A DNA stretch of 64,000 bases from Rhyacophila brunnea (GCA_022495005.1 JAGYXB010000463.1:1488001-1552000), one strand, 5' to 3'. Numbered from the stretch's first letter, positions 24,001 through 36,484 are shown. Numbers and translations: made by a program. The notes: generated by a model not told the origin, from the sequence alone.

Positions 24001-24799
24001 CCTCAACTCACATTCACAAATAAAATACCAGTAGGTAAGTTCTTGCATCTATTTTGTCATTTTGACCCATCCTGTTATGCTCATGATGTAATTCTTAATA
24101 TGAAAATTCAGTGCTCATACTTAAAAAAGCTCACCGTATGAGCAAAATCTCTATAGGTCATAAATACAAAGTAATAGAGATAAGAATATACATTATACAA
24201 TGTCATTTATTACCTAATATAGCTCCGTTCTGGTGAATCACCAGACTCCAAAACTCCATTCTCCTTTTAGTTCGTTCATACATTAAATAATTAATTATGA
24301 TTCTTAAATGCTATCATTGACTGTTCATATATTAAATTCTAAACATTTTTGCGCGCAATGCGGCCCGCGGGCCACCAATAAAAAGAACTGAACGGTGTAT
24401 GTACTTATTATCATGTTATAAAGTAATAACATTATAATGTCGAATACATTTTTTTGCATACCTAGTCGGCTTTCATTACTAAACTTATCTATTTTTAAAT
24501 GAGAAAATAAATCTTGCTTAATTTTTCTATTATGATTTTTACTATAGGTAGGTCTCGACAAAAGTTTTCTTAAAATTAAATACTTAATTAAACATCGATT
24601 GCGTCAAACTGTTTTGGGTGCTTTTTTTTATAATGACGTAAAATTATGTAAGTATACTACTCGGTGTCTCCTATTTTTGTCACAATCGCAATAATTGTGC
24701 AAATTATCTTTTCCGAAGTTCTTCTAAAATAACGTCAATAATAATATATACCTAGGTGATAGGTATATATCTATTTTCTATAATATGTATGATATATAC
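21013..24799. other. Long spacer without recognised genes
   Basis: Mostly AT-rich unique DNA. 22320-22520 is GC-richer and free of repeats found elsewhere in the window, so it is a weak candidate for a regulatory element. The short open frames have no motifs. Confidence 0.45.
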
Positions 24800-25801
24800 C
24801 AAAGGTGAAGGGTGGAGGTAAGCTGTCAAGATTCGACATAAATATTGCACACTAAACTTTGTCAGTTAAACGTTTTTCTTTTATTGCACTAAGGCGTGTC
24901 TAATTTAAGCCATAGGTAGTAGATCATAGTTTAAAAAAATCGTTTATCTATAAAATATATAAAATTATACCATTAAACCATACATCATTTTAAATAATAT
25001 ATTATTATATTAAATGCCAATAGAAATGGCGTATTTAAAAAAATACTACCTTATTCTTAGGTCAATAATTATTATCATAAAACAATCATTATACGTAGGA
25101 TTTTATATCACATTTGAATGGTCAAAGACACAGTTTATAATCAATATCTTTAGAATTATCTTCAAATGTGTTAATTTTGCTCATTTTTGAATAATAAAAT
25201 GCCTAATTTTTGTCAAATTTGGAATCAAAAAGATTATAAAATATATTTTTTTATCGTAAATATGTCACTATACCTGTAATGTTAACATTAATTTTACTAA
25301 TGGTTTTGTAAATGCGTTTAAAAATTAATAAATCTAAAAAATCTTAACACCACTTCACATGGACGTACTGAAATATGACTATATTCTAAAACATCAGAGC
25401 GATTGTAGAGAGTATCTACATCATTTAAGGAATGTCCAGGCTTATGCTCTGAATATACCATATAATCTCAATTTTGACCTAGGTACGTGGCGCATGTGGG
25501 CCGTCAATGAATTAAATAAAAATAACCAACACTATCTGTAATATGTATCTATTCTTAATTTAAGGAAAGAAATAAGTATGGCTGAAAATGTATGCAATAT
25601 TTTTGTCGGACCACCCATAGCACACCTAAACTATTATGGTCTGGTTTAGGCAGGGTGTAATTGAATTTCAAAAACTAACCAATACCATCTACAAATTTTG
25701 TTCTTAGATCAATGAACACAAATAAGCATGGCTGACAAAGTTTAGTGTCCACTATTTATATATATATTTATATAATAGCCTACCTCCACCCCTCGCCACC
25801 G
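24800..25801. mobile_element. Family A hAT-like MITE, copy 3, interrupted
   Basis: The left end CAAAGGTGAAGGGTGGAGG and right end CTACCTCCACCCCTCGCCAC belong to family A. The flanks ATATATAC and ACATGTAC match at 6 of 8. The middle (25013-25527) is foreign family B sequence. Outside it the copy aligns with copies 1 and 4. Confidence 0.8.
25013..25527 (+). repeat. Family B repeat, copy 2, inside an A element
   Basis: Matches 53034-53630 and the complement of 18214-18698, but lacks an internal stretch of about 100 bp. The right end CATGTGGGCCGTC is the same terminus as copy 1. The left junction is not clean, and no target duplication was resolved. Confidence 0.7.
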
Positions 25802-26158
25802 ACATGTACTAATTATACTCGAACTGCATTATGATTGGATATAGGTAGCTGGAATAAATCTATATTTCTCTCGAGCAGCGGCCAATAGAATTTAGCACAG
25901 CCACGTCATGTCAATTGAACATAATTTTAAATTCAAAAGATGTCCAAAAATAATAGTAACATAACGTGGTACGACTGGTACCTATGGAGTGATGCATTAC
26001 CTACGATGACAAACTTTTTTATTCGTGCGTGCCAAAAAACGAAATAAAATATTCGTAATTAGGCCATAAACTAAAACTTCCTTCAGTGTCTTTGGTGACT
26101 GTCTTTCGCAATTTGCAATAAAATTCATTGAACAAAAAACCCGCAAGAAAACAAATAC
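25802..26158. other. Spacer
   Basis: No recognised feature. Confidence 0.5.
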
Positions 26159-26200
26159 TTACTCCATACTAGGCGATTATTTAAAGCCTACCTTTTTAAG
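26159..26200. mobile_element. Family K end fragment
   Basis: Contains TCCATACTAGGCGATTAT followed by TTAAAGCCTACC. This is the subterminal sequence of family K elements (47660-48355 and 62171-62918). The terminal CAGTGGCGAAG and the rest are missing. Confidence 0.6.
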
Positions 26201-26550
26201 ATATATAAATTTAAATAACCTAAATATAAAGACATTTCAAATACAGACATATTAATTCTCTTATTAATGATTAACATAGACATAAATATACTGTAGGTAT
26301 GCAAGTCTATCAAATCCTCTACTAACATATGCAAACAAAGGCTTGTTGATGACGCTTGTTCTTTAGGGCTATCTACTTCGTTATATAAAACGGGAAATGC
26401 TTTCATGACAACGCTTTTCTACCTTTGCGCATTGGCTATGTTATTTTGTGTACAGTAAGCAAATTTTGGATGGCCTACCGGACCAGAAGTACAACTAACG
26501 TAGCTGTAGATTTTTTTAGTGCAAATTCGATTCCCAGTTGGTCATAAGTT

Positions 26551-27059
26551 TTTGAAGTTATACTTCTTTAGGCACGTTTGGAAAATCAGATCAGAGTGTA
26601 TTTTTGGCGTGTGACATGTAACACATAATTTATTTTTTCACACAAAAATAAACGCACTCGATTGGATTCGAACCACCGATTGTTCGGTTATTAGCCGAAC
26701 GCACTACTATTACGTCACACTATGATACTCCAATCGTGACGATTATACAGTATAATATTATAGTTTAGAATTGTTGCATTGCCTAGGCAGCCAATTTATT
26801 ATTATTGGCCATTTGCAATTCCTTACGTAAACAAACTATTAAACGTCATAGTTGTTACTTTAAAAATAAAAACAACGATAAATAATATATACTTTAGTAA
26901 TATAAGTTAAAGTGTAGGTATAGAAATAAACCAACGGCGTTTCAATAAGCGGTCCTTTTTCTTGAGTGTGTAATTTAACAAGATAATTAAGAGCTGGTCG
27001 AAGAATCTAGTTTATCACAAGTTTTGTTTTTGTTACGCCAAAGAAGTATAACTTCTAAT
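26551..27059. repeat. Family F inverted-ended repeat, copy 2
   Basis: About 509 bp, collinear with 13831-14341. The ends GAAGTTATACTTCTTTAGG and CCAAAGAAGTATAACTTC are better preserved here and form an inverted repeat. The Ile-tRNA-like segment lies at 26653-26724 on the minus strand with anticodon loop CTAATAA. The high similarity of the two copies suggests relatively recent spread. Confidence 0.75.
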
Positions 27060-27129
27060 GCGAATAGGTACATAAGTACACACACCGATTTTTTTTTGTA
27101 AAATATCCTTTATAAAAAAGTAAATTACG

Positions 27130-27306
27130 TATAATATTTCATGTACAGTAAATTGTAGGTATACTTACAATAAAATACTGATATTCAAGTCCCGTTAATA
27201 TAGCTTTCCTGGTACCTACTTATTTTAGGCTACATACCACCCACTGTGGGTGGGTGAAGGTAGGCTGTGGGTGACCCACAGTCTACCTTACTTCAACAGG
27301 CATCGT
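27130..27306. repeat. Family Q repeat, copy 1
   Basis: Ends in CAACAGGCATCGTTCGCCACTG, resembling hAT termini. An internal short palindrome around GTGGGTGACCCAC follows a tract similar to 33710-33835. Probably a decayed hAT-like element. Confidence 0.45.
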
Positions 27307-27639
27307 TCGCCACTGGTTGTTTTTAAAGATACCTACAACTAGAGTCCATTACTTAAAAGATAAAAATAATGTTCAAACCACCCTCTTGTAAAATTGTGCA
27401 AATATAGGTAAGTACCTCGGTATCTAAAGCTTTTTTGACAGCCGTTTCTTTAGCTCTAAACTGAATTCACAGCATTTTTAATTTTCTTTCTTTTTTCGTT
27501 AAAACCTGCAACAAAGCCACAGAATTCATAAACAATCCATAATTTTAATCTCAATACATAACCACATTTTAAAATTAACTTTTTAATACAGCATTAAAAG
27601 AAATCAATACAATTCGATACCTAACAAAAACGGTGTTTT

Positions 27640-27830
27640 TCACCAGCGGAAAAAAACGCGCGGCCCCGGTAATGATATAGTATTTTTCTAAACGTCGAAG
27701 TGACTAAATTATCAAAGAAAATTCTTGTCGGATTCGAACCTGGGACCTCCTACTGCGCCGCGTTAGCCGCAAACCACCGAGCTACGCGCCTCGGAGCCCT
27801 TTGACAACGGAAGCACTCTTCAAGACACTA
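27640..27830 (-). repeat. Family G tRNA-derived repeat
   Basis: On the minus strand 27800-27726 has an A-box-like GTAGCTCGGTGG and a B box GGTTCGAATCC, as in a SINE head. Stems are incomplete, so it is not a functional tRNA. The single copy in this window prevents boundary definition. Confidence 0.5.
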
Positions 27831-28689
27831 AATTATTTTCTTGTTGGCTTACAATATCCAAATTACGCCGCTACTGTTTATGTTTTAATACTGGGCATGT
27901 ATTTTGTTTATTGATTTGTTTGTGGAGAGAATATTTGAGGTATGTATTTGGATATGCATTGGTGTGCTACAATTTTTTGAAAAGAAAATTTACAGTTTGA
28001 CAATAAGACAGTGCTGAAAGAATGTAGGTATCTAAACATAATAGTTAGTATGCATAGTTTTCATCGAATTTTCCCAATTTAATGTCTTCTTTGAATAATT
28101 TTTCTTTTTTAAGAAATATATGAGTCGTATAGTATTAAAAGTAAATCTGTGCGTTATTCATCATTTCGAGAAAATTACGAAAAACGTTTTGTTGGGTTTT
28201 TTAGTGTTATAATAGCATGAAATATGTTTCTACATTTAGAAATTAGAAATTCAATTCAAATTCAACAGTTCTACTTTTGTTTCCAAAGTATTAAACAGTT
28301 ATAATTCTGATACCAAGCCCTATTTTCCATCACAATTCTATACTTCATTAACTATAATTAACTATAATTCCACACAGATATGATTTTGATTCGAATATTA
28401 TATTGCTAGTCGTACATTATGGTCAGAAGAATAATTTGGCATACTTGTTAAATTTCTATATATTTGCGACAGTTCTACTTTTGATACTATACGACTCATT
28501 AATATTTTTGATTAGAATACATACATAATAAAGCGATTATATAGTGCGTAGAGCGAGCGTCATTGTATGGATACGAAGCCGTATGTTCTTTTTCAACGTA
28601 TAGGTACTTGAGTCAGTGCACCAATGGTTTGGATGAATTTCAAAAACTATTTCTCGTAGGTTCTGCAATAGTAATTTAATTTTCATCTC
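27831..28689. other. AT-rich spacer
   Basis: No recognised feature. Confidence 0.5.
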
Positions 28690-28930
28690 TTTTCGGTCAT
28701 TCTTTCATGGCTGAGGATCGTGACAACACTGAAATTCAATCATCTTCTGAGCGAAAAAGACTTTTCACCCATTAGAGTTTTCTGATTCTCTCAGGGCAAA
28801 GTGAAGACTGTCCCCAGTCAGTTCCTTCACTTGGTCACTCCAGCGCGCCGACGCTTTTCTTCTGTTCCGCCTTCTCTCGAGGGTACCGAAAATCAATAGT
28901 CATTCCAAGTTATCTGATCCGAGCCAAATA
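28690..28930 (-). pseudogene. LINE ORF2 3'-end relic
   Basis: On the minus strand 28855-28800 encodes ASARWSDQVKELTGDSL, then a LREAE-like stretch, and the copy closes with a CACGATCCTCAGCCATGAA tail. This is the same kind of non-LTR ORF2 C-terminus as at 18930-19330. Frameshifts are present. The CGATCCTCAG closing motif also occurs at 55653-55662 on the plus strand. Confidence 0.6.
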
Positions 28931-29439
28931 CTGCGACAAGAAAGCTGCATAATGCGTCCCAGACATTTACTGGTTCATAAATACAATTTAAATAAAACAT
29001 AACACCCGCTTTAAAACGCGAAAATCAGGATTGAAAAATTAATATTTTTTACAGAGAGAAACGACTAGTGGAAAACCCTGAGTAAAAACACATAGGTACA
29101 TAGCATGCTAACAATTGAAAGAAATTTAAACATATTTATTTTGTATATTTAAAAAAAAATGGAAGATAACAATGTGATCACAAAATTGACGCAAAAGAAC
29201 AGCTAAAAGTCAGTTAGTGAACGATCAAGTGGTAAAAAGAAAATTATCCCAATGATATATTTTTAGGCCTTTGCAAACAGATTGAGCAGGTTCCTATTCG
29301 ATTTTCTTCGAAATTGTACGTAGTACTTACCTATGTTTCTATTACAGTTTCTATTATATGTGTGTAAGTTAGACTAATTAACAAAAGAAGCTAAGTTTTT
29401 CAAAAAATAATAATATTCTGGGTGTATGCAGGAAATACA
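28931..29439. other. Spacer
   Basis: No recognised feature. Confidence 0.5.
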
Positions 29440-29690
29440 ATATTTTTTTTTCGACCATGTCCGATCCTAATAAGATCATATGGGCCTCCACAGAGTAGAG
29501 GTTTGTATTAACAGATTTTGTTATTTACGAGAAATGGATGTCAGCCACTTGCTCAACATATTAGGTCCATACCCTGACTCACACACAAATTGAAAAACAA
29601 TATGTGTACTTGCCAGACCCAGGATTAAAACCTGAGACCCACGGCATGATAGTCCAACTCTTAAGCCGCGCGTGGGTGTTGAATACAACA
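29440..29690 (-). repeat. Family C tRNA-derived SINE, near full length
   Basis: Minus-strand copy running from the tRNA-like head (complement of CTTAAGCCGCGCGTGGG) to the GATCGGACATGGTCGAAAAA-type tail. The B box has decayed (TTAAAACCTGAG on plus). Confidence 0.8.
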
Positions 29691-30179
29691 ATATTAGGTA
29701 GTAACGATTCAAGAGTGTGGGGCTTTATACGTGTTAAAGAATATGATATTGGTACGATAAAATGGATTTAAGTCTAGGTATCACGTCAAGGAAATGCGCA
29801 TTCAATATTGGGATTATTTAAGGGTATTCAGAGGGCATGGGCGAGGGATATAGTATTTCTTGCGTCATCATTAAGACAAACCAAAATTATTACTTAATAA
29901 ATCATTATGTTGTTTTGCGAGTTCACGATATTTATAATTATGTGCAATTGATATTGTATAAGTCCTCGATTAAAAAAAAACATATCGCATATTGCTAACA
30001 TCACTCAACCAGTAGTTCTTCGATACCTTCCTACTACGTATGTACCTACCAATTTTCGCCAAAATTTAAAAGTTTGTCAATCCACCAGATTTATAGGGTA
30101 GCTACCTACTTAATGCTATATAACTTCTTTGTGGAGCAGTTATCCATCCACTCACAGAACATATTAATAAATAAAATTC
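29691..30179. other. AT-rich spacer
   Basis: No recognised feature. Confidence 0.5.
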
Positions 30180-30330
30180 CGATAGGCTATATCCCAATAC
30201 AGTACATTTTGACGCAAGGTTTTGAATGTGTGAGTGTCTTAGGAAAATGAACCATGCAATAGTGAGTGTTGCAACCTTCAAAAAACCAATATTAAATGAG
30301 CGTCAGTGCATAAACCGAGAGCAGTTATCA
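30180..30330 (-). repeat. Family P repeat, copy 2
   Basis: Complement matches 20857-21012, including the GGTTTATGCACTGACGCTCA block (on plus, TGAGCGTCAGTGCATAAACC). No terminal repeats were identified. Confidence 0.6.
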
Positions 30331-30589
30331 GTATTTGACGTATGACGTATTCTTGACACGTACCCATTTAAATTTATTCCATATTCTTCCATATTCGAGA
30401 TCGGTTGCCTGCTTCTTTACACCCGTTAGGTATTTCATTTTTCTTTATTTCTGAGTTCCATGCATCCAGCTTTCTATAATATTCGATCAAATCGAATCAT
30501 ACCTATTCGATAGTCGGCTTTCGAAATAACGCAATCCACGTGCAATCATATTGCGCGATTTAAGTATGTAGGTATTTTTCAAATCAAAA

Positions 30590-30952
30590 TTAGTATGTAC
30601 TAAAAAATTCAATAACGTTAACCCTATTAAGTTTTGAAATCGGACCGACCGTCACGAGTGACTCGCTTCTCAAATATTTTGATTCAAAAACATGGTCACG
30701 GTGACTGCGCCTAATGTATTTATTTACCCAATCATTTATTTTTAATGCGTTTCTTCTTGCAAGCCGACAAATTGTTATGTTTCTATCTTCTATCGACATA
30801 TCCCATTCACAATTATTGACTTTTTTATACGCAAGTACTCGAGGCGCACTTCTTCTGAGACAGAGCTTTTCAACGCCTGGAGATATAGTGTAAAAAGCTA
30901 CAGAGCTTTTTGTCGAAATTTTCAGCATTGCATGAAATAATGGTCCATGCAA
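30590..30952 (-). CDS. Unrecognised 120-codon open frame
   Basis: This is one of the longest open frames outside the LINE and the gene, in somewhat GC-richer DNA. The N-terminal half has a Cys-Leu-Arg-Arg stretch; the middle is basic (a RLARRNALKINDWVNKYIRR-like segment). I see no signal peptide, membrane segment or family motif, no clear start context and no neighbouring exon. It could be chance, part of an old transposon, or an exon of an unknown gene; chance or an old transposon is more likely. Confidence 0.15.
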   Translation of the reverse strand: MHGPLFHAMLKISTKSSVAFYTISPGVEKLCLRRSAPRVLAYKKVNNCEWDMSIEDRNITICRLARRNALKINDWVNKYIRRSHRDHVFESKYLRSESLVTVGPISKLNRVNVIEFFSTY

Positions 30953-31254
30953 TAAATTTATCTAAATATTCTAAATATCTGTAAGAGCTTGATGTTGAGG
31001 CGATCGATAACTGGACATGTTAGAATTAATTGTGAAATATTTCAACACAATAAATTGTTTATTGACAGGATGCTATAATGATTTTAAACTTTTAGATTTA
31101 GACTGATGAAATTTTTGATCAACGAGAGGATTATTAATTGTAAATTATAAATTGTGTTGTTTTGATACCTACTCTATTTTATAAATTCCAAAACCCATTC
31201 CAAGTCAAATCTTTTTTTCGTTTGCCGTCCAATTTTAGAAAATTAGCTGACGGT

Positions 31255-31325
31255 AGATACTTGATGGAATTTGAATTTAAATTTAAATTATAATTAATTT
31301 AAGTTTTGCATTATTCTATTTTATT
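31255..31325. repeat. Family V arm fragment
   Basis: Contains ACTTGATGGAATTTGAATTT followed by TTTAAGTTTTGCATTATTC, matching the outer left arm of the fold-back repeat at 17292. The hammerhead-like part is absent. Confidence 0.55.
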
Positions 31326-32685
31326 TTTAAAAAAATATGACTCATATGGAATATTTAGGAGAAATAAAACTTGAATCGATCAGGAGTCCAATTATAGGTA
31401 GGTAATTTCCCTCTAAAAAAATCCACCCAAAATCCTGGTCGACTGGTTATTTTTCCGAAAAGAAGTTTTCTATCAGCTTTTAGGTACACTGAAAAAAAAA
31501 TCATCTAGATTTCACTCTTTTGGCAAGTGCAACGTATCGTAGGTGCCTTTTTTCGCATACCATAGGTTTGCCAACCACGACAATAATTACATGTACTGAG
31601 AAGTTATCCAAGATTATTATTATATGTTTCTAAGCTTAGTTGGTATGCCGCGCATATCTGTAAAATTGTAGATGAAACTCACCACATGTCTGAAAAAAAC
31701 TCTTGTTTTTTTAATGTGTGTTTGATTCAGAGCAAGGACCAAATGAATTTGTCAAAATGGTCTCGTCAAAAATATGGCAGTAGGTATATCCTTCTCGCCG
31801 TTGAGGATTGTATGCTCTGAAACTCTGAATAATTTTAGCGAATGTGATTTTACCTTTTCACAAATTTATTTTAAGACATTTATAATCTGTAAATATCATA
31901 GATGTATTAAAAGTAAAGATGGGCAACGATTTGGCTTCCTCATACAACTGAATGAAGCATGCCGACAACAGCCGATAACTCACGAGAAATGGCGACGCGA
32001 TAAAAAAAAATGCAGGGCATCACGGAGGATTTACTCTGGTCATTATAACGTACCCATTTAATATAATGTTAACGTGGAATTTTTGCCGCAAATTGATTAC
32101 AAGCCTGTTTCACCATACTTTTTCATCATACCATGCTGCCCCTAGGTAAATATCCAATAGGTACCTAGTTACGTACCTACTTGAAGTCAAAATAAAGCAA
32201 GTGGAAATTACACGCTTAGGGCAAGACCATCACATTTTTAAATTTAAATTTAGATTGAGCATTGATTGGCATTGGAAACCATTGATAGACATTTTATATC
32301 ACCAAAATTTCGCCATAATTTAAAAAAAAATCATAGTTTTTAAAACCTTTTTGTATTCTATAAGTAGTTTTTTAGTAGTTTGTAATATTTTTTAGTATTT
32401 AAAAAAAGTAACGAATGTAGCAAGTATCTACGTAGGTACTAGGTATGTCTCTTTGCAAATTGCATTTTTTTTTGCATTCACATTATCTTTATGGGATAGT
32501 CTTTTACTGAGCGTGAAATATAATGTAGATTTTCATATTTTCATTGACACTTTGGATTAAATGAAATATCGACAATAAATATATAATTAAGATAGATGAG
32601 GGGGAAGATCAATTAATAAGAAAAATAATTATATAAACTGCTATCTACTCGGTGGCTATACCAACATAGTATATTCTTACCAAGT
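31326..32685. other. Spacer
   Basis: AT-rich except for 31900-32050, which is modestly GC-richer and unique here. A 95-codon plus-strand frame overlaps it but has no motif. Confidence 0.4.
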
Positions 32686-32985
32686 CGGCTTCGTTAATGT
32701 CAAAACAGCGTATCTGATTCCTCTATCACCATGCTGCACATTGCACGCTGCAGTTATGGTCTTCGCATTGCAGAATCGGCAGATATGTTGGTATAAAGTA
32801 CAAACCCAAACTAATATAAGTGCAAATGTATGCAAAGTGTTAACAACGTGCGTCCCGGCCCAGCCAGATTCGACATATCTTTCGGAAATCTCACGCAATT
32901 CGTCTCCAAAAGTCACCCGACCTAACTGCCTTGTTATGTTGGAGTTGGACCAAGAGAAAGAAAAATATAAGTGATGGCTTTGGAA
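32686..32985. other. GC-richer unique region
   Basis: Non-repetitive in the window, with balanced base composition and open frames on both strands (103 codons minus, 77 plus) that shadow each other. No domain or splice structure is recognisable. Candidate conserved non-coding element or exon of an unknown transcript. Confidence 0.3.
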
Positions 32986-33087
32986 CAAAGTTATTTTTTT
33001 GTTAATTCTACTTGAGTAATTTAAGTAATAGCTATTTTAGGTTATACTTATTTCAGGACAATCTTCGGAACGGTCGACTATATACCT

Positions 33088-33130
33088 AACTACCATGGCC
33101 CCCACAGGCCACTAGATATGGGCTAACAGG
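33088..33130. mobile_element. Family H end fragment
   Basis: Begins CCATGGCCCCCACAGG and continues with GCTAACAGGGCT, matching the left end of family H. The remainder is missing. Confidence 0.5.
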
Positions 33131-33375
33131 GCTACGCCGACTACGGACTGGCGCGTTTGGAGTACATGGCCATTAGATATAATTAACGTGTTATTTAAAT
33201 GTGAAAACTTCATAAAATAAGAAAAACTATATAAGTAAAACTTCATAAAATATTGGCTTTTGTCTTTTATATTTACATGCACTTTTCTTAAAAAAATATT
33301 CTGCAAACAAGTAAATAACGTGAAGTAACAAAGCCGAACATGCGCTTTTGTAAATATATATGTATATACTCATCA

Positions 33376-33514
33376 GCAACATCTTCTTAGCTACGTGTTA
33401 AAACTGTGAACTAACATGCTCCGCCCATTTTTAACCGCACTTCCATTATAAACTAACAAGTTCCTCCCATTTAGTAGACAACAGCGCCTAGAAGCGTAGC
33501 CAAGAAGATGTTGC
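33376..33514. repeat. Family D short MITE, copy 2
   Basis: A 139-bp element with inverted ends GCAACATCTTCTTAGCTACG and CGTAGCCAAGAAGATGTTGC (one mismatch). The interior repeats a CTCC[CG]CCCATTT motif. Collinear with 8700-8839. Confidence 0.75.
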
Positions 33515-33544
33515 AGAAGAGTACTTATATATTTATTTAGGAGC

Positions 33545-33625
33545 ATTGTCGTGGTCTGAGCATCCGACTCTAGTGGTAGCACAATTTTCTAACCCGAGTT
33601 CGAATCGCAGTTGGGGATTACTTAC
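33545..33625 (+). repeat. tRNA-like SINE head
   Basis: An A-box-like TGGTCTGAGCAT followed by TAGTGGTAGCA, and a B box AGTTCGAATCG, spaced as in tRNA-derived SINEs. Stems do not close well enough for a tRNA gene. Confidence 0.45.
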
Positions 33626-33709
33626 TTTTTTTAAATATCTATTTTAATTTCTGTTGTCTGTTTTTCGTGTAATATATCTATTATAAAAAGGTTAAATATA
33701 ATATTTTTT

Positions 33710-33835
33710 GTTCAGTAAAATATTGAAGATAGACAAAATTCAAACTCAAATACCTACTGTAAATATGGCTATCCTAGTACTTGTTTTCAGTTATCTGCCA
33801 CAGCCTACCTACCTTCAATAGGCATCCTTCGCCAC
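33710..33835. repeat. Family Q repeat, copy 2
   Basis: Collinear with part of 27130-27306 and ending CAATAGGCATCCTTCGCCACC. A further short end, CAACAGGCACCCTTCACCGCTG, lies at 34102-34123. Confidence 0.45.
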
Positions 33836-34805
33836 CGAATTCTCTAAACGCACAAAGAGGTGTAGAGACGTCACTGGAGATAGGGGAGACAACGTTTTGG
33901 TGGTTGTCAACAATCTCTATGCCTTTACATTAAATACTTCTCTTCATTATCTTGTAATTTTAATAATTTCAAACATCAACAGGTATGTACCTAAATGTCA
34001 ATTGCATATAATTACCTTCTAAGTATTATCTTCTTGGAAAGTTTCCTTACTTCAATTTAATACTTAACTACGTAGATACTTACTAAATTATGTAATCTTC
34101 AACAGGCACCCTTCACCGCTGCCTGATTATATGCAACACATTTGTTTGCTCCCTTACATATTTATTTATTTATTAATTTATTGGTGACGAATTGTTGAAT
34201 GCATGCATATCTTTGTCGCATGCTGTAAAAGTAACCGAAGAACAAGATGACTTCTTGGGTGGTCCGGCGCAGTCCGCTCAGCGAAAGATGAACCGTGCGA
34301 AAATATTCGCGAATCACCTTTTCCGTGCTATTGACCTTTAACACGCCCATATCAATTGTTACCTACTAACAAGTAGTGTCTACCACTTTTAAATTAATTA
34401 ATTTATAACATAGTGCATTGTGAAAAAAAAACAATGTATATTTATTTAAATTCCAATACAGTTAAAACATTCATGTATCTAACAGACAACATAGTAAATA
34501 TTGTATACACTATTGGGAAATCCAACCGGACCAAAATTCTGACGCCATGATTAAATTCTAGAATATATTAGTATTGTCTTATAATCGGAACCTTTTCCTT
34601 TGATTTAGACTTTTTTTTTTAAATACATATATGATAACTGTAAAAATGTCTTTTGAGAAATGTTTTGAGAGCTTATAAATAATAGTTCTTTTGCTGGACA
34701 TTGTTATACAGCCAACTATAATGAATTATATGTATTTACTTACCAGTGACTTACCGTGACTTGTGTTTGTAGGTATGATGTTGGAAAAAAGTGAGGTAGA
34801 TACGA
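33836..34805. other. AT-rich spacer
   Basis: Apart from the short Q-like end near 34102-34123, no feature was recognised. Confidence 0.45.
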
Positions 34806-34813
34806 GTACTTAC

Positions 34814-36022
34814 CAGTGGCGAAGGGTGAAGGGTGGCTATTAAGATCCACTATAAATAGTGCACACTAAACTTTGACAGTCATACGCAGTGACGTCCCGT
34901 GGGGGTAGGCAGATTGAGCGTCGCTTAGGGGTGGCAGTTTCTCGAAGGGCGGCAAATCGAGGAGAATCATTAGTTATAATATATAGAAAACAACTACCTA
35001 CCTAAACTTAGTAATGGCGAAAATATCTTTCCATTAAAAAAATCAGCTCACTGGTTGGAACCAAAATTTATTAATTAATTAACATAAAAGGCTTAACAGG
35101 ACTTTGTCGGGTTCGCGATGTCTAGTTTACTTCCGTTGTCCTTGGACGTCACGTCCATAATGAGTAGCAATAACACGTGCAAATTTTCAAATTTTATTTG
35201 AATTATAGATAGGTACTTACATAGGTAATTTAAAATGTATCCAATTATTTTTTACTAAGTATACCTATTACTCGCGAGTTTTGGAAGTTATCGGGTGTAT
35301 TTTAAATGTATCTGAAACAGTGGACTCGCAATATTGTCTATTGAAGCAGAGATGTCATTCAAATTAGATTTAGTGGTATATATTTTGTTTTCATACAACA
35401 CATTTCTTAGATATTGGAGTCATGAAAGGATGATAAAAAAAATGGGGCGGCATTTTGGCGCTGCCTAGGGGCGGCAATCTGTCTAGGGACGTCACTGGTC
35501 ATACGTATTTGTTTTCATTGAAGTAAGACTATAATTTACAGAAATTGTTGGTTAGTTTTAAAATTCAATTAAACCCTGCGAAACCAAGCTATAACAATTA
35601 ATAATAGTCAAAAAATACACGTCTATCTATAAAATATCTAAAATAATTCAATTAAATCATACATAACTTTGAATATTTTATAGATAGAATAATATTTTTA
35701 TCTATTATAGTTTGGTTAGGCAGGGCTTAATGAATTAAAAAAAAATGAACCAGCAATAATATGTGTAATAATGTATTCTTAATCCATCGAAAACAAATAC
35801 TTACCTAAGTATGCATGAAAAATTTTGCACGTCGTATCGCCCGAAATATACCAAAACTATTATGGTTTGGTTAGGCAGGGCTTAATTTATTTTTAAAAAC
35901 TAACCAATACAATCTGTAAATTGTAGTCATAGTTCAATAAAAATAAATACGTATGACTAACAAAGTTTAATGTGCACTATTTATGGCGGATCTTAACAGC
36001 CTACCTCCACATTTCGCTACTG
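34814..36022. mobile_element. Family A hAT-like MITE, copy 4, interrupted
   Basis: The left end is CAGTGGCGAAGGGTGAAGGG and the right end CTACCTCCACATTTCGCTACTG. It is flanked by the perfect 8-bp duplication GTACTTAC (34806-34813 and 36023-36030). A complete family R element (34887-35497) sits inside its left TIR. Without it and its duplication the copy is about 590 bp, like copies 1 and 2. Confidence 0.93.
34887..35497. mobile_element. Family R hAT-like element nested in A copy 4
   Basis: A 611-bp element with 12-bp perfect TIRs CAGTGACGTCCC and the perfect duplication GTCATACG (34879-34886 and 35498-35505). Both ends have GC-rich subterminal tracts with GGCGGCA words. No ORF. It must be younger than the A copy it splits. 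A fragment of the same family is at 6817. Confidence 0.93.
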
Positions 36023-36362
36023 GTACTTACTAATTACCCGCTTGCACGATATTATCAGAATTATACATAACATATTTTTGTCTTCGCTGGTGAAGTAATT
36101 TTGAATGTACCATGTGACATTACAAAGAGGTAACTCTGCAATATTAGGTAACATTAGAAAAAACATAGTTAGGCAAAATAGATCATGCAATTAACTATAC
36201 GTATAATAAATAAATAAATTATTTATTTTATTCAACGAAAAAGATATAAGAATATAACATTCTATAAGTAGATATATTGAACATACATCATTTGAAAACA
36301 TCTCATGCATACACCCTGTCATATAAAAATATTTACTAGTTTAAAATCGTCGTAGTTAATTA

Positions 36363-36436
36363 GGATGCCCGTAGCTTAATTGGAAAAGTACACTAGCGCG
36401 AATCCAGCGGTTACAAGTTCAAGTCCCGTTGGGTGT
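36363..36436 (+). other. tRNA-like segment (pseudogene or SINE head)
   Basis: GATGCCC and GGGTGTC can pair as a 7-bp acceptor stem with two wobbles. TAGCTTAATTGG resembles the A box, and AGTTCAAGTCC the B box. The T stem has two mismatches and no clear anticodon stem forms, so a functional tRNA is unlikely. Confidence 0.4.
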
Positions 36437-36484
36437 CGTATTTTTTCTAAAAAGATTTTTTATAGTGGGTATGCATGATGAGCA

